A stretch of DNA of 64,000 nucleotides from Pararge aegeria. Its lineage: Eukaryota > Arthropoda > Insecta > Lepidoptera > Nymphalidae. Shown one piece after another: positions 33,030 to 44,340 of the stretch. Each line of letters opens with the position of its first letter. Position 1 is the stretch's first letter. The position numbers were made by a program, and so were the translations under genes. The notes below the pieces were generated by a model. The model saw only the letters and a program-made list of their open reading frames with translations. It did no database searches and was not told the DNA's origin. The stretch covers positions 16,827,501 through 16,891,500 of the forward strand of contig NC_053196.1 of NCBI RefSeq assembly GCF_905163445.1, written 5' to 3'.

Positions 33030-33335
33030 TATACCAAGCTTTTTAATCGTCTTCAACCAACTGCAAATAGGAGAAGGTTCTCAATTTAACTATTTCTTTT
33101 AGTTGAGCGAAACTGTTGATGAAGACCACGGATGGACCAGACCACCAGAATTATACGCTGTGTAGAAGTGCCGGGAGAACTCCTAAACCATTAAAGCCCT
33201 GTTTTCGGGAAAAGAAATATTTTGTAAATAACTAAAAGGCGTGGACAAAAACCGACTTTTTAAAACATACAAAGCAAGAAATAAATATTATCTGCAACAT
33301 TCTTAAGTCGGTGCATGTATAAAAAGTTACCGGAT
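33030..33335. repeat. Dispersed repeat G
   Basis: An opening CTTCAACCAACTGCAAATAG and TAGGAGAAGGTTCTCAATTT are followed by AAAAACCGACTTTTTAAAAC, then AGCAAGAAATAAATATTATC and CATTCTTAAGTCGGT. The last three blocks recur at 56900-57120. ACCGACTT and AAGTCGGT form an inverted pair about 60 bp apart. Confidence 0.5.
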
Positions 33336-33540
33336 ACAAAGTATATCTATATTTAGTAAATATACATTATTACATTTATGAAATTATAAAAACTCCAGAA
33401 GTTACGTTATATATAAACTTATACGTTACATTACGTTTTACATAAACTTTGAACTATTTGATACCAGTAGTCTCTACAGTCTCTACTCCTTCTGATTATA
33501 GTACTCTCGATGTCAAATAGAAATATAATGTTAGAAAGAA
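33336..33540. other. Unassigned AT-rich DNA
   Basis: Nothing recognised. Confidence 0.4.
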
Positions 33541-33720
33541 ACACAAATAGCGATTCCAACGCAGCAATTCTGGTGCAAGTGCTTTCTTTGCCCGAGACGA
33601 GCGCATGAGATTGAAAATAATTTCACAATTCCAAAGTATTGGTACCGCGGCAACCCGCCGATTGTAAAGAGCCCGGCGCTTCGAAAGTGTAATTTAGTTT
33701 CGAGAAATATCTATACAAAA
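33541..33720. other. GC-richer single-copy island
   Basis: Contains TGGTACCGCGGCAACCCGCC and AGAGCCCGGCGCTTCGAAAG. No repeat match in the window and no open frame. Confidence 0.3.
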
Positions 33721-34225
33721 TCAGTATATTGAGACTTGTAGTACCTACTATATGTTTACGCTTGTATCTCTTGTAGCAGTGAGTTTGGGTACGTGCTCCA
33801 TATACTTAGACTTATAAAAGTAAAGTGGGCCTGTCTTTTTGTTTTTATAGTTGTAACCTTTGTTCAAAGAGTTTTAAATTTTCAAGCCTTCTGGCCTTTT
33901 GAAATCTATGTATAAGAAATGTAAACAATATAATTAGAGTAATGTTAAAGATTGAATTAATATACATTATATAATACGTTTGATCACGAATGGGTTACAG
34001 GCAGGCATAGTCGTCGGCATAGCTAGTGTTTCTATATCAAAACAAAACCTCATAGAGAATAAAACCCCATTTTGCATATAAAACAAATCTTATCTCCGGA
34101 ATAAAATATATACAGGATGAATTTTTGAGACTGCATCATAAGGCAGCCGTTATAGAAAATTTGTTCCCAGAAATCTATCAAGAGCTTTTCAAACATATTT
34201 TAGAACTCAAACGCTAACAACTTAA
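33721..34225. other. Unassigned DNA
   Basis: No gene recognised. 33820-33900 resembles the start of a D1 repeat. Confidence 0.35.
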
Positions 34226-34229
34226 TAAT

Positions 34230-34335
34230 ATGACATATTATTCGTGTCGCAGTAGTGAGAAGTTCCCGGGCTCGATTCCCGGCCCGGATCTCGTTTTTTG
34301 GTAGGTTTCGGCCGTGGCTAGTTAATTTTTAAATT
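34230..34335 (+). mobile_element. SINE B head fragment
   Basis: The B box GGGCTCGATTCCCGGCCCGG and TTTCGGCCGTGGCTAGTTA are preserved. Confidence 0.6.
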
Positions 34336-34344
34336 AATTATTTA

Positions 34345-34620
34345 TGGACCAAGAAGGTAGCCCACACGATGGCAAGTTGAAACCATCACCTACTAACACT
34401 TCGCAGAGCATGCAAGAAACACATCCTGCAAAGTTTTTCCCTGTGTCCATCAACCTGAGGCGCAGATAAAGTCGCATGTGCCTGTAATTACACCGGAAAC
34501 CACGCCCTTAAGACCGGAACACAGCATTGTGACAATGTTGCTTAGCGGCAGAAATAAGCATGTTGGTAGCACTTCCCCGGATGAGCTTTGGAATATAGAG
34601 CTCTACTACTACTACTAAAA
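34345..34620 (+). repeat. Dispersed repeat D2, long copy
   Basis: Contains CACGATGGCAAGTTGAAACC, CATCAACCTGAGGCGCAGAT, AACACAGCATTGTGACAATG and TGCTTAGCGGCAGAAATAAG, and ends with ATAGAGCTCTACTACTACTA. Confidence 0.7.
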
Positions 34621-34729
34621 CCAGTTGAACCAGCAAAGCAGCTAGCTACTAGTTACCACCTTATAGACAAAGGCTAACAAAGCCACTAGGCTATCACCGC
34701 TGACATTATATCAGAGAATAACGGTGTCT

Positions 34730-35200
34730 CACTGAACAGCGAGACACCATGAGCGGTGGCATCCTTATTCGGTTGATACACCATCAACACGCACGAAACG
34801 TTTTTTATCCACGTTTTTGATACGCACCGCTAAGATTTATTTATTTATTCCTATCTTACATTTTTTGTCATTACAGGATAATGTTATCCTAATGCGACAT
34901 TGCAGCATGTTATGTAAATTTAACATAATAATATATAATATATATAACTATAATGTATATGATAAAATCCAAACAGCAATATTTGTGAGCTCACTCAGAG
35001 TGCAACAAAATCAATCCGTCTTCTGATGAGGAACGCCCTCCCGGCAACTGTGTTTCCTGCCACATATAGTTTGGCTACCTTCAAGGCTAGAGTGAATAGG
35101 CTTCTTCTAGGCAAGCGTGCTCCAACCAAGACCTCACCATTGCTTTCTTACGGGCATGATTGTCGTCGAGCGCTGGCCTATCGTTAATAAAAAAAAAAAA
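34730..35200 (+). mobile_element. LINE-C (CR1-like) 3' end, interrupted
   Basis: The coding remnant matches 8793-9039: ACACCATCAACACGCACGAA and TTTTTGATACGCACC on the left, then GAACGCCCTCCCGGCAACTG and AGAGTGAATAGGCTTCTTCT on the right. About 190 bp of AT-rich foreign sequence (34833-35025) splits it. The 3' UTR differs from the 8.8-kb copy (TTACGGGCATGATTGTCGTC) and ends in poly(A). Confidence 0.7.
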
Positions 35201-35416
35201 TATGAATCGAACACAGTAGTCTCTATATCACCATAGAGCACCACTCAGCCAGTAGGTACGATCTTCTAATTTTAGGGTCGTGTCAGAAATTTATTCGCTC
35301 AATTTGAGATAACGGTAAATGAATTCGGGTTAACCGTACAATTTGTACCTTTATTAATATTCGGTTGGACCAACACGCGCGGTACATTATTTGTCGTCGG
35401 GCATCCCTTTCATTTC

Positions 35417-35690
35417 GGCCGACTGGCGCAGTGGGCAGCGACCCTGCTTTCTGAGTCCAAGGTCGTGGGTTCGATTCCCACAACTGGAAAATGTTTGTGT
35501 GATGAGCATTAAGTGTTTTTCAGTGTCTGGGTGTTTATATGTATTTTCTAAGTATTTATGTATATATAATTCATAAAAATATTCATCAGTCATCTTAGTA
35601 CCCATAACACAAGCTACGCTTACTTTGGGGCTAGGTGGCGATGTGTGTATTGTCGTAGTATATTTATTTATTTATTTATTTATTTCAACC
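35417..35690 (+). mobile_element. SINE C, full length
   Basis: The head GGCCGACTGGCGCAGTGGGC (A box) and GTGGGTTCGATTCCCACAAC (B box) are well preserved. The body has TTTTTCAGTGTCTGGGTG and ACCCATAACACAAGCTACGC. The tail becomes ATTT repeats. The antisense frame over the head is not a gene. Confidence 0.85.
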
Positions 35691-35839
35691 TTGCTCGAAT
35701 ATAAATGTCCATAGATATAATAAGTGACTTTCAAAACTTACAGCATAACTTTTGTAATATAACATTATTTAACTAATGTTCTGAACAAAAAAAAACGTTG
35801 GATTTCTCATTAAATAAATAAAAATTTTTTGTATGATAT

Positions 35840-35944
35840 GTTCTCTCTCCCAGAATGAGAAGGGTTTTTATTCCGTAGTCCACCTCGCTGGCCAAGTGCG
35901 GTTAGATAGATTTTCCACACCTTTAAGAACATAACGGAGAACTC
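35840..35944 (-). mobile_element. SINE A fragment, minus orientation
   Basis: Complement blocks CAGAATGAGAAGGGTTTTTA and TCGCTGGCCAAGTGCGG. Confidence 0.7.
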
Positions 35945-36235
35945 ACAGTGTACTGGGTTATCTTAGAAATGAAAACTATGATATTAATTATAAAAATAAG
36001 GCTTAATTTGCTAAACTCCGCGAAAAGCAGGAAAATCTTCGTGGTGTTATTTATAATTTCTTCAATCCACACCAAACAGATCTTCGGCAATGTACCCTCT
36101 ACGGACGTGTCGCTCCGAAACCGGGCCAACCTAAGGAGATTTTGACTTAACATTTATTCATTATAAATTAAGCTTAATTTTCATAATTTGTCATGGAATT
36201 CCGCAAAGTATGCTTCTATCTAATATTTTAATTAT
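35945..36235. repeat. Two inverted copies of repeat F
   Basis: 35970-36150 is in plus orientation (AAGGCTTAATTTGCTAAACT; CTCCGCGAAAAGCAGG; CGGCAATGTACCCTCTACGG). 36150-36235 is in reverse orientation (AAGCTTAATTTTCATAATTT; TCATGGAATTCCGCAAAGTA). The two form a fold-back arrangement. Confidence 0.6.
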
Positions 36236-37420
36236 TTATTCAAAGTTATAATTATTTTTATCACTGATTTTTGAATTTTGATAACAAATTAATATAGCTG
36301 AATTAAAATTATTCTTAAAAAAATATTTTTTTCAATCCTAAGGAGAAAAAAATGTGTGACATTTTATTTGTGAGTAGCAGCATTTGTGATTGGAAATATC
36401 TAAGTTGTACAAAAAAAAAAGAAATTCGGCGCAAACAAAACCTTAAGACAATAGTTTGTACAGTTTGAACGTTTCCCATTATGAAAGTTTATACCAGGAC
36501 GATGGTCGTCGTGGACACAGGGCGTTTAAGTTATACGTTGGACGTGACGCCATAATCCAAGAATGTTGCTAATATATTGTATCTGATGTTTTATTTCATT
36601 TTTTAGCACAGTTTATTAAAAAAAACATTTGACTTGCCGTGAATGCTTTAGACAAGTTTTATAGATACGAGTAGTTATGAGTTGGGTTTTCATAATAGCG
36701 TAAAATTTCCTAAGCATGTCTGGTTTTTATGAAATAGTAATGCATTGACTCTATGGTTGCGTTGTTTTAACACTTCATTTGTACTTATTACTTATGCATT
36801 ACAGAACCCAAATTTTGTTTCGGAATCGTAATATTATGCAGATATCACCTGTTGCAAGTCGATGTATTTCAGTAGGTATTTCCTTATTAATTCCTTTCTA
36901 CCTTCTTACCTTATTCTTATATCTGTTTTCTTATACGTATTCAAATTCAAAAAATGTTTTATTCATGTACACCTATCACAGGGACTTATGTTCATATATT
37001 ATAATATCATTTATTTATATGAATTTCCGCACATGTACCGATGTTCTTAAATTGCTAGACAGATATATTTATATCGGCCTTTCGTTTTCTTTTGTTAGAG
37101 TATGTTTTAACAGTGTATAAAATGTATGGAAATTGGCATTAATTTAAATAGATGGAATTCTTTAGTAAATACGATGTCAGATAATTTAGTTGTCTAAATA
37201 AAAATAACAATATATACTGCATACAACTTTAATTACTATCGAATTAAACTAGGGACATAAATAAAATAAAAAATACGTCGATCAAGAACCAATCCAATTA
37301 TGAAGAAACCTGAAGTCGCTTAAAAACTTATATAACCAATGTTTTTCATGGCACTAATCTTTGCTCCGTATCAGCGGATTAGCATCTCACGTCCAAGTCA
37401 TAACTCGCACCGGGTGCGTC
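36236..37420. other. Unassigned AT-rich DNA
   Basis: A 113-codon plus-strand frame at 36779-37120 is AT-driven and hydrophobic, without domain signature. Not called as a gene. Confidence 0.4.
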
Positions 37421-38205
37421 CACTTCCAGGGTGCATGTAGCGGAGGACAGCATGGCAAATAACGCCTGGTACGCTACGGCCTGTGAAAGAATTAATAAAG
37501 GGAAAACTAAGAATGTAGTAAAATTAAAAATCATGAGCAATTTTCATCATCATTATGATCACTTGCCGACAGTGGCGTGCACTTGGTTTCTTACCAGGGT
37601 ATGCATACAGCAGGAAAATTGCGTAATATGGAAAAAATCGGGCTATATTTCAATTTTAGGGTTTGCAGTGCTTTTGTGCATGTATGAAGTGCATGCTACT
37701 GCTTGCCGAGCTACGACTCTAATCAGAATGAGCAGGGCTTATGATATAATTCACGTCGCTGGCCAACTTCAGACTTTGAATTTTGAATTTGAATTTGGAA
37801 TACAAGTTCTTGGATCTAACTGTACCGCTTATTTGTAAGGCAGAATCATTGACAAAAAATATAAGGGTGGTACAGCCAAATAGATATCTTAAAGTTTTTA
37901 AAAATCCCGGAAATTATGAAGAGCCAGTATATTTTTTGCACTTTGATTAAGTTCCGACGGATACGTTTATTGACGGCGGATCCTAAGATACCGCGAGGAA
38001 TAAAAAGTCCCAAGTTTCCAGCGGTTGGTAATGAAAAAAACTTGGAATTCAGTATTCACTGCTCACAAGACGGTGAAGGGAAACTAGATGGAAATTCCGC
38101 AAAATAGATGAAGAACGTACTTAGAACTTATTCTTTTGTTCTATTATTGTAATTAGCTAGAGCAATAAATGCACACATATATGTACAAGTACATATGTCT
38201 TTTGA
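37421..38205. other. Mixed debris
   Basis: 37725-37765 is a scrap of minus-orientation SINE A (CACGTCGCTGGCCAACTT), next to a TTTGAA-repeat tail at 37775-37798. The rest is unassigned. The open frame at 37431-37838 runs through this debris and is not a gene. Confidence 0.4.
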
Positions 38206-38206
38206 C

Positions 38207-38480
38207 GACAGCCTAGCGCAGTGGTGGTCGCTGTGGTTTTAAGTGGGACGTCCCGGGTTCGATCCCGGCGGGGACAATTTGGAAATTTATACTTGCTGAA
38301 TTTTCTCTAGCTGGTCGGGTAAAAAAGACGAGCCGCTTAACAATTATGAATACGGGTGTGATGTTGCGTAGAAATCGATAAAAAGACTGCTAGACCCCAA
38401 AAGGTTAGCCCGGTACCATGTTAGACTGCATCGTAATTTAGCTCTTCTCATCGAGATTGCAGTCTAGGGCTAAATTATAC
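38207..38480 (+). mobile_element. SINE B, full length, best head
   Basis: The A box is in CCTAGCGCAGTGGTGGTCGC. The T-arm region CCCGGGTTCGATCCCGG still pairs as a stem. The body and a diverged tail (TTAGACTGCATCGTAATT; GAGATTGCAGTCTAGGGC) follow. Confidence 0.8.
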
Positions 38481-38489
38481 TATATAATA

Positions 38490-38815
38490 GTAGGTAAATA
38501 TGTGAAACTACATATTATGAATTGGCTTTTAAAATTCTATTTCATCCAAGTGCTGCGTATCTGCATATTCTGAGACGCGACTTTTCAGCTGTGAGGCTGA
38601 CTCAAAAGGATCTGCGGAGAGTCTTTATGCTCCATCCTTACTCCCAAACGTTTGCTATTCATATCATTTTGCATTCGAATTAGCATATCGCATCTGCCTT
38701 CCCGTGGATGATTTACATTTCCCATTCAATTGGACACTAACGTATGTATCTGAAACTTGCCGTGACTTTGACTGCTTGAAGTTAGATTGACATGTATACC
38801 AAATATATCACTGTG
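38490..38815. other. Unassigned DNA
   Basis: No gene or repeat recognised. Confidence 0.4.
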
Positions 38816-38819
38816 CTAC

Positions 38820-38950
38820 AGGTGGTAGAAAGTTTTTGAAGACCTCCCTGGCACGGCAGGGGCTTTTTGAGAATTTCAAATTTCTGAATTTTCTCTGGTC
38901 TTGTTGGAGGCTTCGGCCGTGGCTACCCTAGCCACGGCCGAAGCCTTTGT
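38820..38950. mobile_element. SINE B fragment folded back on itself
   Basis: The SINE B blocks CTGAATTTTCTCTGGTC and GGCTTCGGCCGTGGCTA are followed at once by their reverse complement. This makes an 18-bp perfect hairpin (38908-38925 with 38929-38946) with a 3-base loop. Confidence 0.75.
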
Positions 38951-39030
38951 AGCGTTATGCTATCACAGGCACTTATGAACGCTTCATAAGTGTCTGTGAT
39001 AGGCCTACATGAATAAAGAATATTTGATTC
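38951..39030 (+). mobile_element. LINE-J 3' terminal fragment
   Basis: Contains AACGCTTCATAAGTGTCTGT and GGCCTACATGAATAAAG. The normal TTTGAA tail is replaced by an ATTTATT stretch. Confidence 0.7.
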
Positions 39031-39404
39031 TTTATTTATTAAGGCCGATCCTACATGGATTTGATCAGCTTGGTAGATGATTATTTTATCCCATTCTCCA
39101 ATTCAAGGGTAGCAGAGCCGCAAAGGCATGTTGATAGCCTGATAATGTTTACGAAAGTAACACAATTCTTAGAACGAACACTAGAGCGTACAAAAAACAA
39201 ACCAAAAAGATGTTTTGAATTTTGAATCCAAAACGTGCCTTAATTTAGGAAATATTTAAAGCACGTTTTACTAAATTTATCTATCTGTTTGGAGATTTCA
39301 GAGGTAGATAGAATCTTGGAAGATTTTCCCCAGCTCCTCTTCAAAAAATACACTTTTTAACAAAAAACAAGACTGTAGAAAACATACCTAGACTTGTTTG
39401 GAAT
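39031..39404. other. Unassigned DNA
   Basis: No gene or repeat recognised. Confidence 0.4.
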
Positions 39405-39515
39405 TATAAGAAATAATTTATAATTGAAGAAATTATAAATTACACCACACAGATTCTCCTGCTTTTCGCGAAGTAGGTATGGCAAATTAAGTTTAATTTT
39501 CATAATACTTTGGAG
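39405..39515 (-). repeat. Dispersed repeat F, minus orientation
   Basis: Contains GAAGAAATTATAAATTACAC, CAGATTCTCCTGCTTTTCGC and AAGTTTAATTTTCATAATAC. Confidence 0.65.
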
Positions 39516-39880
39516 ATTTATTTTTTGGAATTTGGCTAAAAGTCAAAGTTTGATGACCTAACCGCTCTTTGAAAAAGCTACGGTTTTGTTCTTGCTAAAA
39601 AAAACATTAATTTGGTGTCCACTTGGTTGAAAATTTGAATAAACACAAAAGACCTCAAAGTTTCCGGCCCAGACCGCCGGAATATTACTACATTGTGTGA
39701 ACAATCTTTACACACATATTTCAATAGGGTTGATAAAACTTTAAAAACTATCAAAAATATTAATTTTAAAAATATTGTTTTATTCTCTCATAGTTTATTT
39801 GCATTCCCTAGTTTGTATATTTAGTGGACATTTTTAGACTTTTCCTTTTATAATCACGTTTAGATGAGTGAGTGATTGGC
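39516..39880. other. Unassigned DNA
   Basis: No gene or repeat recognised. Confidence 0.4.
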
Positions 39881-40395
39881 TCCCTGCATCCTGGACTTTA
39901 TCTTCGATCTAAGATCCTGTCCTGAGAAGTCTGAAAATACTCGTCTATAGACCTTGCTCCGGCCAATATTTACATATGGCGCAGAGTGTTGGGTCTTAAG
40001 CAAGAAAGACGAAAACAGTCTGCTCATTATCGAACGAAAAGTCTTGCGACGAGTGTATGGTGCTATGCAGAATAATGGTTTTTGGCGCTTTCGGTATAAT
40101 GACGAACTATACGAACTTTTTAAAGAAGAAGACTATTAAACTGTTAAGAATGCAGTGGGCAGGGCATGTGTAACGCATGGAAGGCACATGAGCCCCAAAG
40201 AGGTTGATGGAGGGCACTTTGAAGAGGCGTAGAGGCCGAGGACGACCTAGGGGTCTGTGGAGTGATGGAGTTGACAAGGATAGGAGGGTTCTGGGAAATC
40301 GGAGCTGGAAAGAACCAGCTTCTGACCGCCTCAAATGGAGAAATGTGCTTGACCAAGCCAAGGCCCACCCAGGGCTGTAGAGCTTTGATGATGAT
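39881..40395 (+). mobile_element. RTE-type LINE 3' end with readable C-terminus
   Basis: The frame at 39954-40139 encodes LRPIFTYGAECWVLSKKDEN, then IERKVLRRVYGA, then a frameshift. The continuation reads MQWAGHV, then a GRGRPRGLWSDGV block, SWKEPASDRLKW and AKAHPGL before the stop near 40378. The tail is GATGATGATGATGG. This is the region after the RT domain in RTE elements. The catalytic RT core is absent. Confidence 0.8.
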
Positions 40396-41485
40396 GATGG
40401 ACATTTTTAGAACGGTAGAACGTAATCTTCCGATATCGATGATCTTTTCATATTTATTTAATATGTGTTACCAAATAAATATGTAAAGTTTATTACTTAA
40501 CTAAATAAGTCTAACTATATTATTTATATTTGTATTCCATTTTCTCTTACAAGCCACCCACCATCAAGACACACGATAGTGCGTCAGCCAAAGTCCACGA
40601 TGTATATATAGTTCAGCTGTAGTAAGTAGAATACTATAAAATTAGCCAATTTAAATAAATATTACAATGTAGTGTAGTTTATCAAAATTGTTTTATTCCA
40701 GTGAGAGTAGAAAATAATTAAATTTACGAGAATATATTTTTTATATTTAAGTTACCGTAAATGAAGCTTGCGTATCTAAAAATTATGAGTCAAGACTACA
40801 AACTCCAGAAGGTCTTAAATTTACTCGGGCATACACCAACCAATTCCCGCTTGTTTAATTAAAGCAAACAATCACAAAGATATTCTGATATTTAAAGTTA
40901 TCTAAAAGCGTCAGCCCTAAGGCATACATGCAAATCCGTTCTGAATCGCATCTCCATGTGAATGGGGGAGTTTTCCACATTTTCTAACCGCGGCGCATGC
41001 AATAGCCCCCCGTTGTAGACCAGCGGTATATAAACCCCTGGATTTATCCCCAGATTCCGGCCGCACTCCCATTCACGAACTTGTGGAACCAAAGCTAACA
41101 GAACGCTGTGGTTCGATTACGAAAGGCGTTTTTACTGATTTATCTTACTGTACAAATCTCAAAGCAAAGGTGTACCGACGAAACTCCTCAAGTTCTGGAT
41201 TTCTGAATAAGGCAACGTGAACGAAAGTTGTGTATTACTCAAAGCCAAAGTCGAAACTTTCTTTATTCAAATAGGACTGGAACTTTCGATTGGAACGTAA
41301 AATAATCAATTTTAGTAAGATAGTGAAGCTTCAAAATAACTTCAATATGAACCGTTATTTCATCACATATAAACCTTTTTAAAGAATTTAGATTTTCCCC
41401 TCAAGCTGCTCCTATGCGTTTAGTGGTTTTTTTTTTATTGATGTCTAAAAACATAAAACCTACAGATTGCCACCCTGTGTCTATA
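40396..41485. other. Unassigned DNA
   Basis: 40895-41100 is moderately GC-rich and open on the minus strand without domain features. The remainder is AT-rich. Confidence 0.35.
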
Positions 41486-41487
41486 AA

Positions 41488-41765
41488 CATTCAGACTGGA
41501 ACACTGCAATGCCGTTTGGTGTCAAAAATAAATATGATGGTAAAGTATGGTACCAACTTAACAACGTAAAGTCAACATCTCCGGAGGATGCTCCGGTATC
41601 AGAGCGTGCGTTGAGAGTATATTGCCGATGATCTTTTTGGAATATACGATAAAGATTGAAGAAATTAAAAATTACACCATAGAGATTCTCCCGGTTTTCG
41701 CGGAGTAACAAAGTAAGCTTAATTTTCATAACATATCATGGAATTCCGGAAAGTAACGTTTGCTT
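41488..41765 (-). repeat. Dispersed repeat F, long minus copy
   Basis: Contains GTCAACATCTCCGGAGGATG, TATATTGCCGATGATC, AGATTCTCCCGGTTTTCGCG and TCATGGAATTCCGGAAAGTA. The first block contains the near-palindrome ATCTCCGGAGGAT. Confidence 0.65.
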
Positions 41766-42514
41766 CAATAAATACGGTGGTATTAATTCCCAGAATAGCT
41801 CCATCATTAAAAATTCTACTCCTGTTGAAAACTATTATTGGGCTTTAAAGTTTTTTGCTACCTGGACAGCCACGATCCGATGCAAGAGACAAGTATCTTA
41901 TTTCTGGCTCGGCACAAAGAATTTTTTGAGAGAAAACCCCAAAACTTTACCATTTCTTTTTATTCCACTGGGGCATTGTTACTAGGACTGCATGATCAAT
42001 TATATTAACAAGCATATTCAACTACGGATCACGGTTGAAAATTCTCCTGATACTAGTCAAAATTGAACCAAAGTCTTTACGAGTTTCTAACTAAATAGTA
42101 GTTGGTCGCATTGTGTGTTCAAGTAATATTAAAGTACCATGTATATAGGAGTACCTACGTGATATACGGTTTAGCGCTGTACGTAATATCACAGAATAGA
42201 TAATGCTGTAAAACAAACTTGCCGCGTTCGGAACTAAGGATGCGATTCAGAGAGAGCTAACGTGTATGTTAATTTTGAGACTTGAGAGATGTGTTGCTGA
42301 AGTTAGTGCAGAGCTAAATGCGCCGCGTGACAGCCTCCCGGTGTTTGAACTTTATAATATGTTTCGCTTTAGGAACCAAGACAGCCAATAATGGTGAAAT
42401 GCACGTTGTAAGTATAAAAGCAACGGATACCTACATATAAATCAGAAGCAAGAGGTATTCGTTTCAATATCAACACTATCACCTCTTCAGGACAATTCTT
42501 TAACAATATCTCAT
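41766..42514. other. Unassigned DNA with a GC-richer part
   Basis: 42280-42380 is moderately GC-rich and non-repetitive. No gene. Confidence 0.35.
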
Positions 42515-42515
42515 A

Positions 42516-42757
42516 ACTCATGACTGCTTCATTAGTCTAGTGGTTAGCGTGTTAACATCGCATGAGGTCCTGGGTTCGAATCCCAAATTTTGTTAAAGGA
42601 ATTTCAGTGCCAGTCGTGACATGTCGGTGGCAACAGAACGTAAAAGCTCACAAACTCGCATCGGAGCAGCGAGATAGGTCTATGCTCTAAATCGTCTCTC
42701 CTATGAGATAAAAAACCAGTGCCCAGCAGTGGGAAGTTAGTAGGATACTTATGATGA
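42516..42757 (+). mobile_element. SINE D (tRNA head, RTE-like end)
   Basis: The A box is in CATTAGTCTAGTGGTTAGCG and the B box in TCCTGGGTTCGAATCCC. The body ends with CAGTGCCCAGCAGTGGGAAG and a short ATGATGATCC. The CCCAGCAGTGGGA block is of the kind found before RTE tails. Confidence 0.7.
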
Positions 42758-42767
42758 TCCTTGAACC

Positions 42768-42985
42768 GGTGGTGTGACGGACCAACGGATGGCGCACCTG
42801 ATGGTTAGTGGAAAACCATAGCCTATAAACCGAGCCACAATTCGCAAGGCATATAAGGAGCACGTCCTGCAACATGCCACCCTGTGTCTATCAATTGAGG
42901 CGTAGGTGTTAAACCTCGTGTTCAGACCGGAACGCAGCATTGTGAAAATGCTGCTTAGCGGCGGAAATAAGCATTGTATTCCATA
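42768..42985 (+). repeat. Dispersed repeat D2
   Basis: Contains GATGGTTAGTGGAAAACCAT, GAGCACGTCCTGCAACATGC, ATTGAGGCGTAGGTGTTAA and TGCTTAGCGGCGGAAATAAG. Confidence 0.75.
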
Positions 42986-43195
42986 TTTTGTTTTAATTTG
43001 TCATAGTTAACAGAATATAAATTAATTTTATTTAAAGTCATATCACTTCTTTGAACTAAACTTAATTATAACGTTTGCAAAACAATGCAAACGCTTTATT
43101 AAAGTTAAATTTTTTGACAACCTCCGGCGTATTGGTCTAATAAGTGGGAGGACCTTTTTATTATTTCTTTAATCTAATGTTGTGGAAAGCAAGAG
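42986..43195. other. Unassigned AT-rich DNA
   Basis: Nothing recognised. Confidence 0.4.
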
Positions 43196-43199
43196 AGTC

Positions 43200-43582
43200 A
43201 TTAAGATACATTTAAAGAAGTTAAAATATTGACGGTGCAAAGTCAGTACATACGAGTATTTGAAAATTTAATTTATGTCCATAATAACAATATAAATATA
43301 CAAATTAGAAGCAAAAATAAACTCATTACATAAAATTGCTAATTCATTCAATTAGATAAATTTACTGCGAGATGGTGATAACAAAAAAAAATACCCGGCT
43401 AAGTTTGTTGTGGGCTGTTTCTTAGACCAGGGCGCGTTTGGAACCCTCGCAGCTTTAGGATTAAGTTGGCGAACGAAGTTATCAGCATCCCCTTACAATT
43501 ATGTAAACATATATGTATGAAAGCTTCATAAGTGCTTGATAGGCCTACATGAATAAAGAAATTTTGAATTTGAATTTGAATG
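43200..43582 (+). mobile_element. LINE-J 3' end with degraded coding part
   Basis: The coding remnant (about 43215-43360) resembles 44468-44650 with deletions. The 3' UTR is complete and ends in TTTGAATTTGAATTTGAATG. Confidence 0.8.
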
Positions 43583-43595
43583 ACGGCGACTTGAC

Positions 43596-43859
43596 GGCCG
43601 AGTGGCGCAGTGAGCAGCGACCCTGCTTTCTGAGTCCAAGATCGTGGGTTCGATTCCCCCAACTGGAAAATGTTTGTGTGATGAACATGAGTGTTTTTCA
43701 GTGTCTGGGTGTTTATCTGTATATTATAAGTATTTATGTGTATTATATTCATAAAAATATTAATCAGCCATCTCAGTACCCATAACACAAGCTACGCTTA
43801 GTTTGGGGCGAGATGGCGATGTGTGTATTGTCGTATTATATATATAAAAAAAAAAAAAA
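43596..43859 (+). mobile_element. SINE C, full length with poly(A)
   Basis: Runs from GGCCGAGTGGCGCAGTGAGC through GTGGGTTCGATTCCCCCAAC to a 15-A tail. Highly similar to 35417-35690. It sits 14 bp downstream of a LINE-J tail. Confidence 0.85.
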
Positions 43860-43995
43860 ATTTGGCTTTGGCCGTGCCTAGTAACCAGTATGCCACCCTA
43901 CCGAGAAAGACGTGCCACAAAGCGATTTAGCTTTCCAGTACCGATTAGGGGTAAGGGTTTAATATAACTGCCACAAACCACTCCCTTAACAGTTA
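43860..43995 (+). mobile_element. SINE B middle fragment
   Basis: Contains GGCTTTGGCCGTGCCTAGTA, CACCCTACCGAGAAAGACGT and TTAGCTTTCCAGTACCGATT. Confidence 0.65.
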
Positions 43996-44270
43996 AGCCG
44001 GTGGCAGGTAAGAGAGATTTTGAAAGATAATGTTTTTAAATAATAATCCTATCCAACTAAACATTATTTTAAATTTAATTTAGTATCAAGTTTCTTAATA
44101 AGATGGAAGTATTTATGTGAAGGCAAAGTGCTGGAGATAATGCTCGCTTCTTACGTTCTTTCTTTTATAGATTCAAAGGCCATGAAAAGCGAGTTTCATA
44201 TCTATACTTTTAAAATAACAGCAAGTCGCAAGGCATATGGAACAACGATCAAATGCATGCGTATCATCCA
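43996..44270. other. Unassigned DNA
   Basis: Nothing recognised. Confidence 0.4.
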
Positions 44271-44271
44271 A

Positions 44272-44340
44272 CTAATATTATAAATGCGAAAGTTTGTGAG
44301 GATGTATATATGTATGTATGTATGTATCACCTACAATAAT
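44272..44340 (+). repeat. D1 start with TATG microsatellite
   Basis: ACTAATATTATAAATGCGAA is followed by AGTTTGTGAGGATG and about four TATG/TGTA units. Confidence 0.65.

Noticed and set aside
35283..35605. Minus-strand frames over SINE C (also at 43399-43788)
   Set aside because: They are the antisense of the SINE C tRNA-like head. The same peptide recurs wherever the SINE occurs.
36779..37120. 113-codon hydrophobic plus-strand frame
   Set aside because: Phe/Tyr/Ile-rich because the DNA is T-rich. Overlapping frames are equally open.
37431..37838. 135-codon plus-strand open frame
   Set aside because: It runs through SINE and LINE tail debris, starts at a non-ATG codon and has no protein signature.
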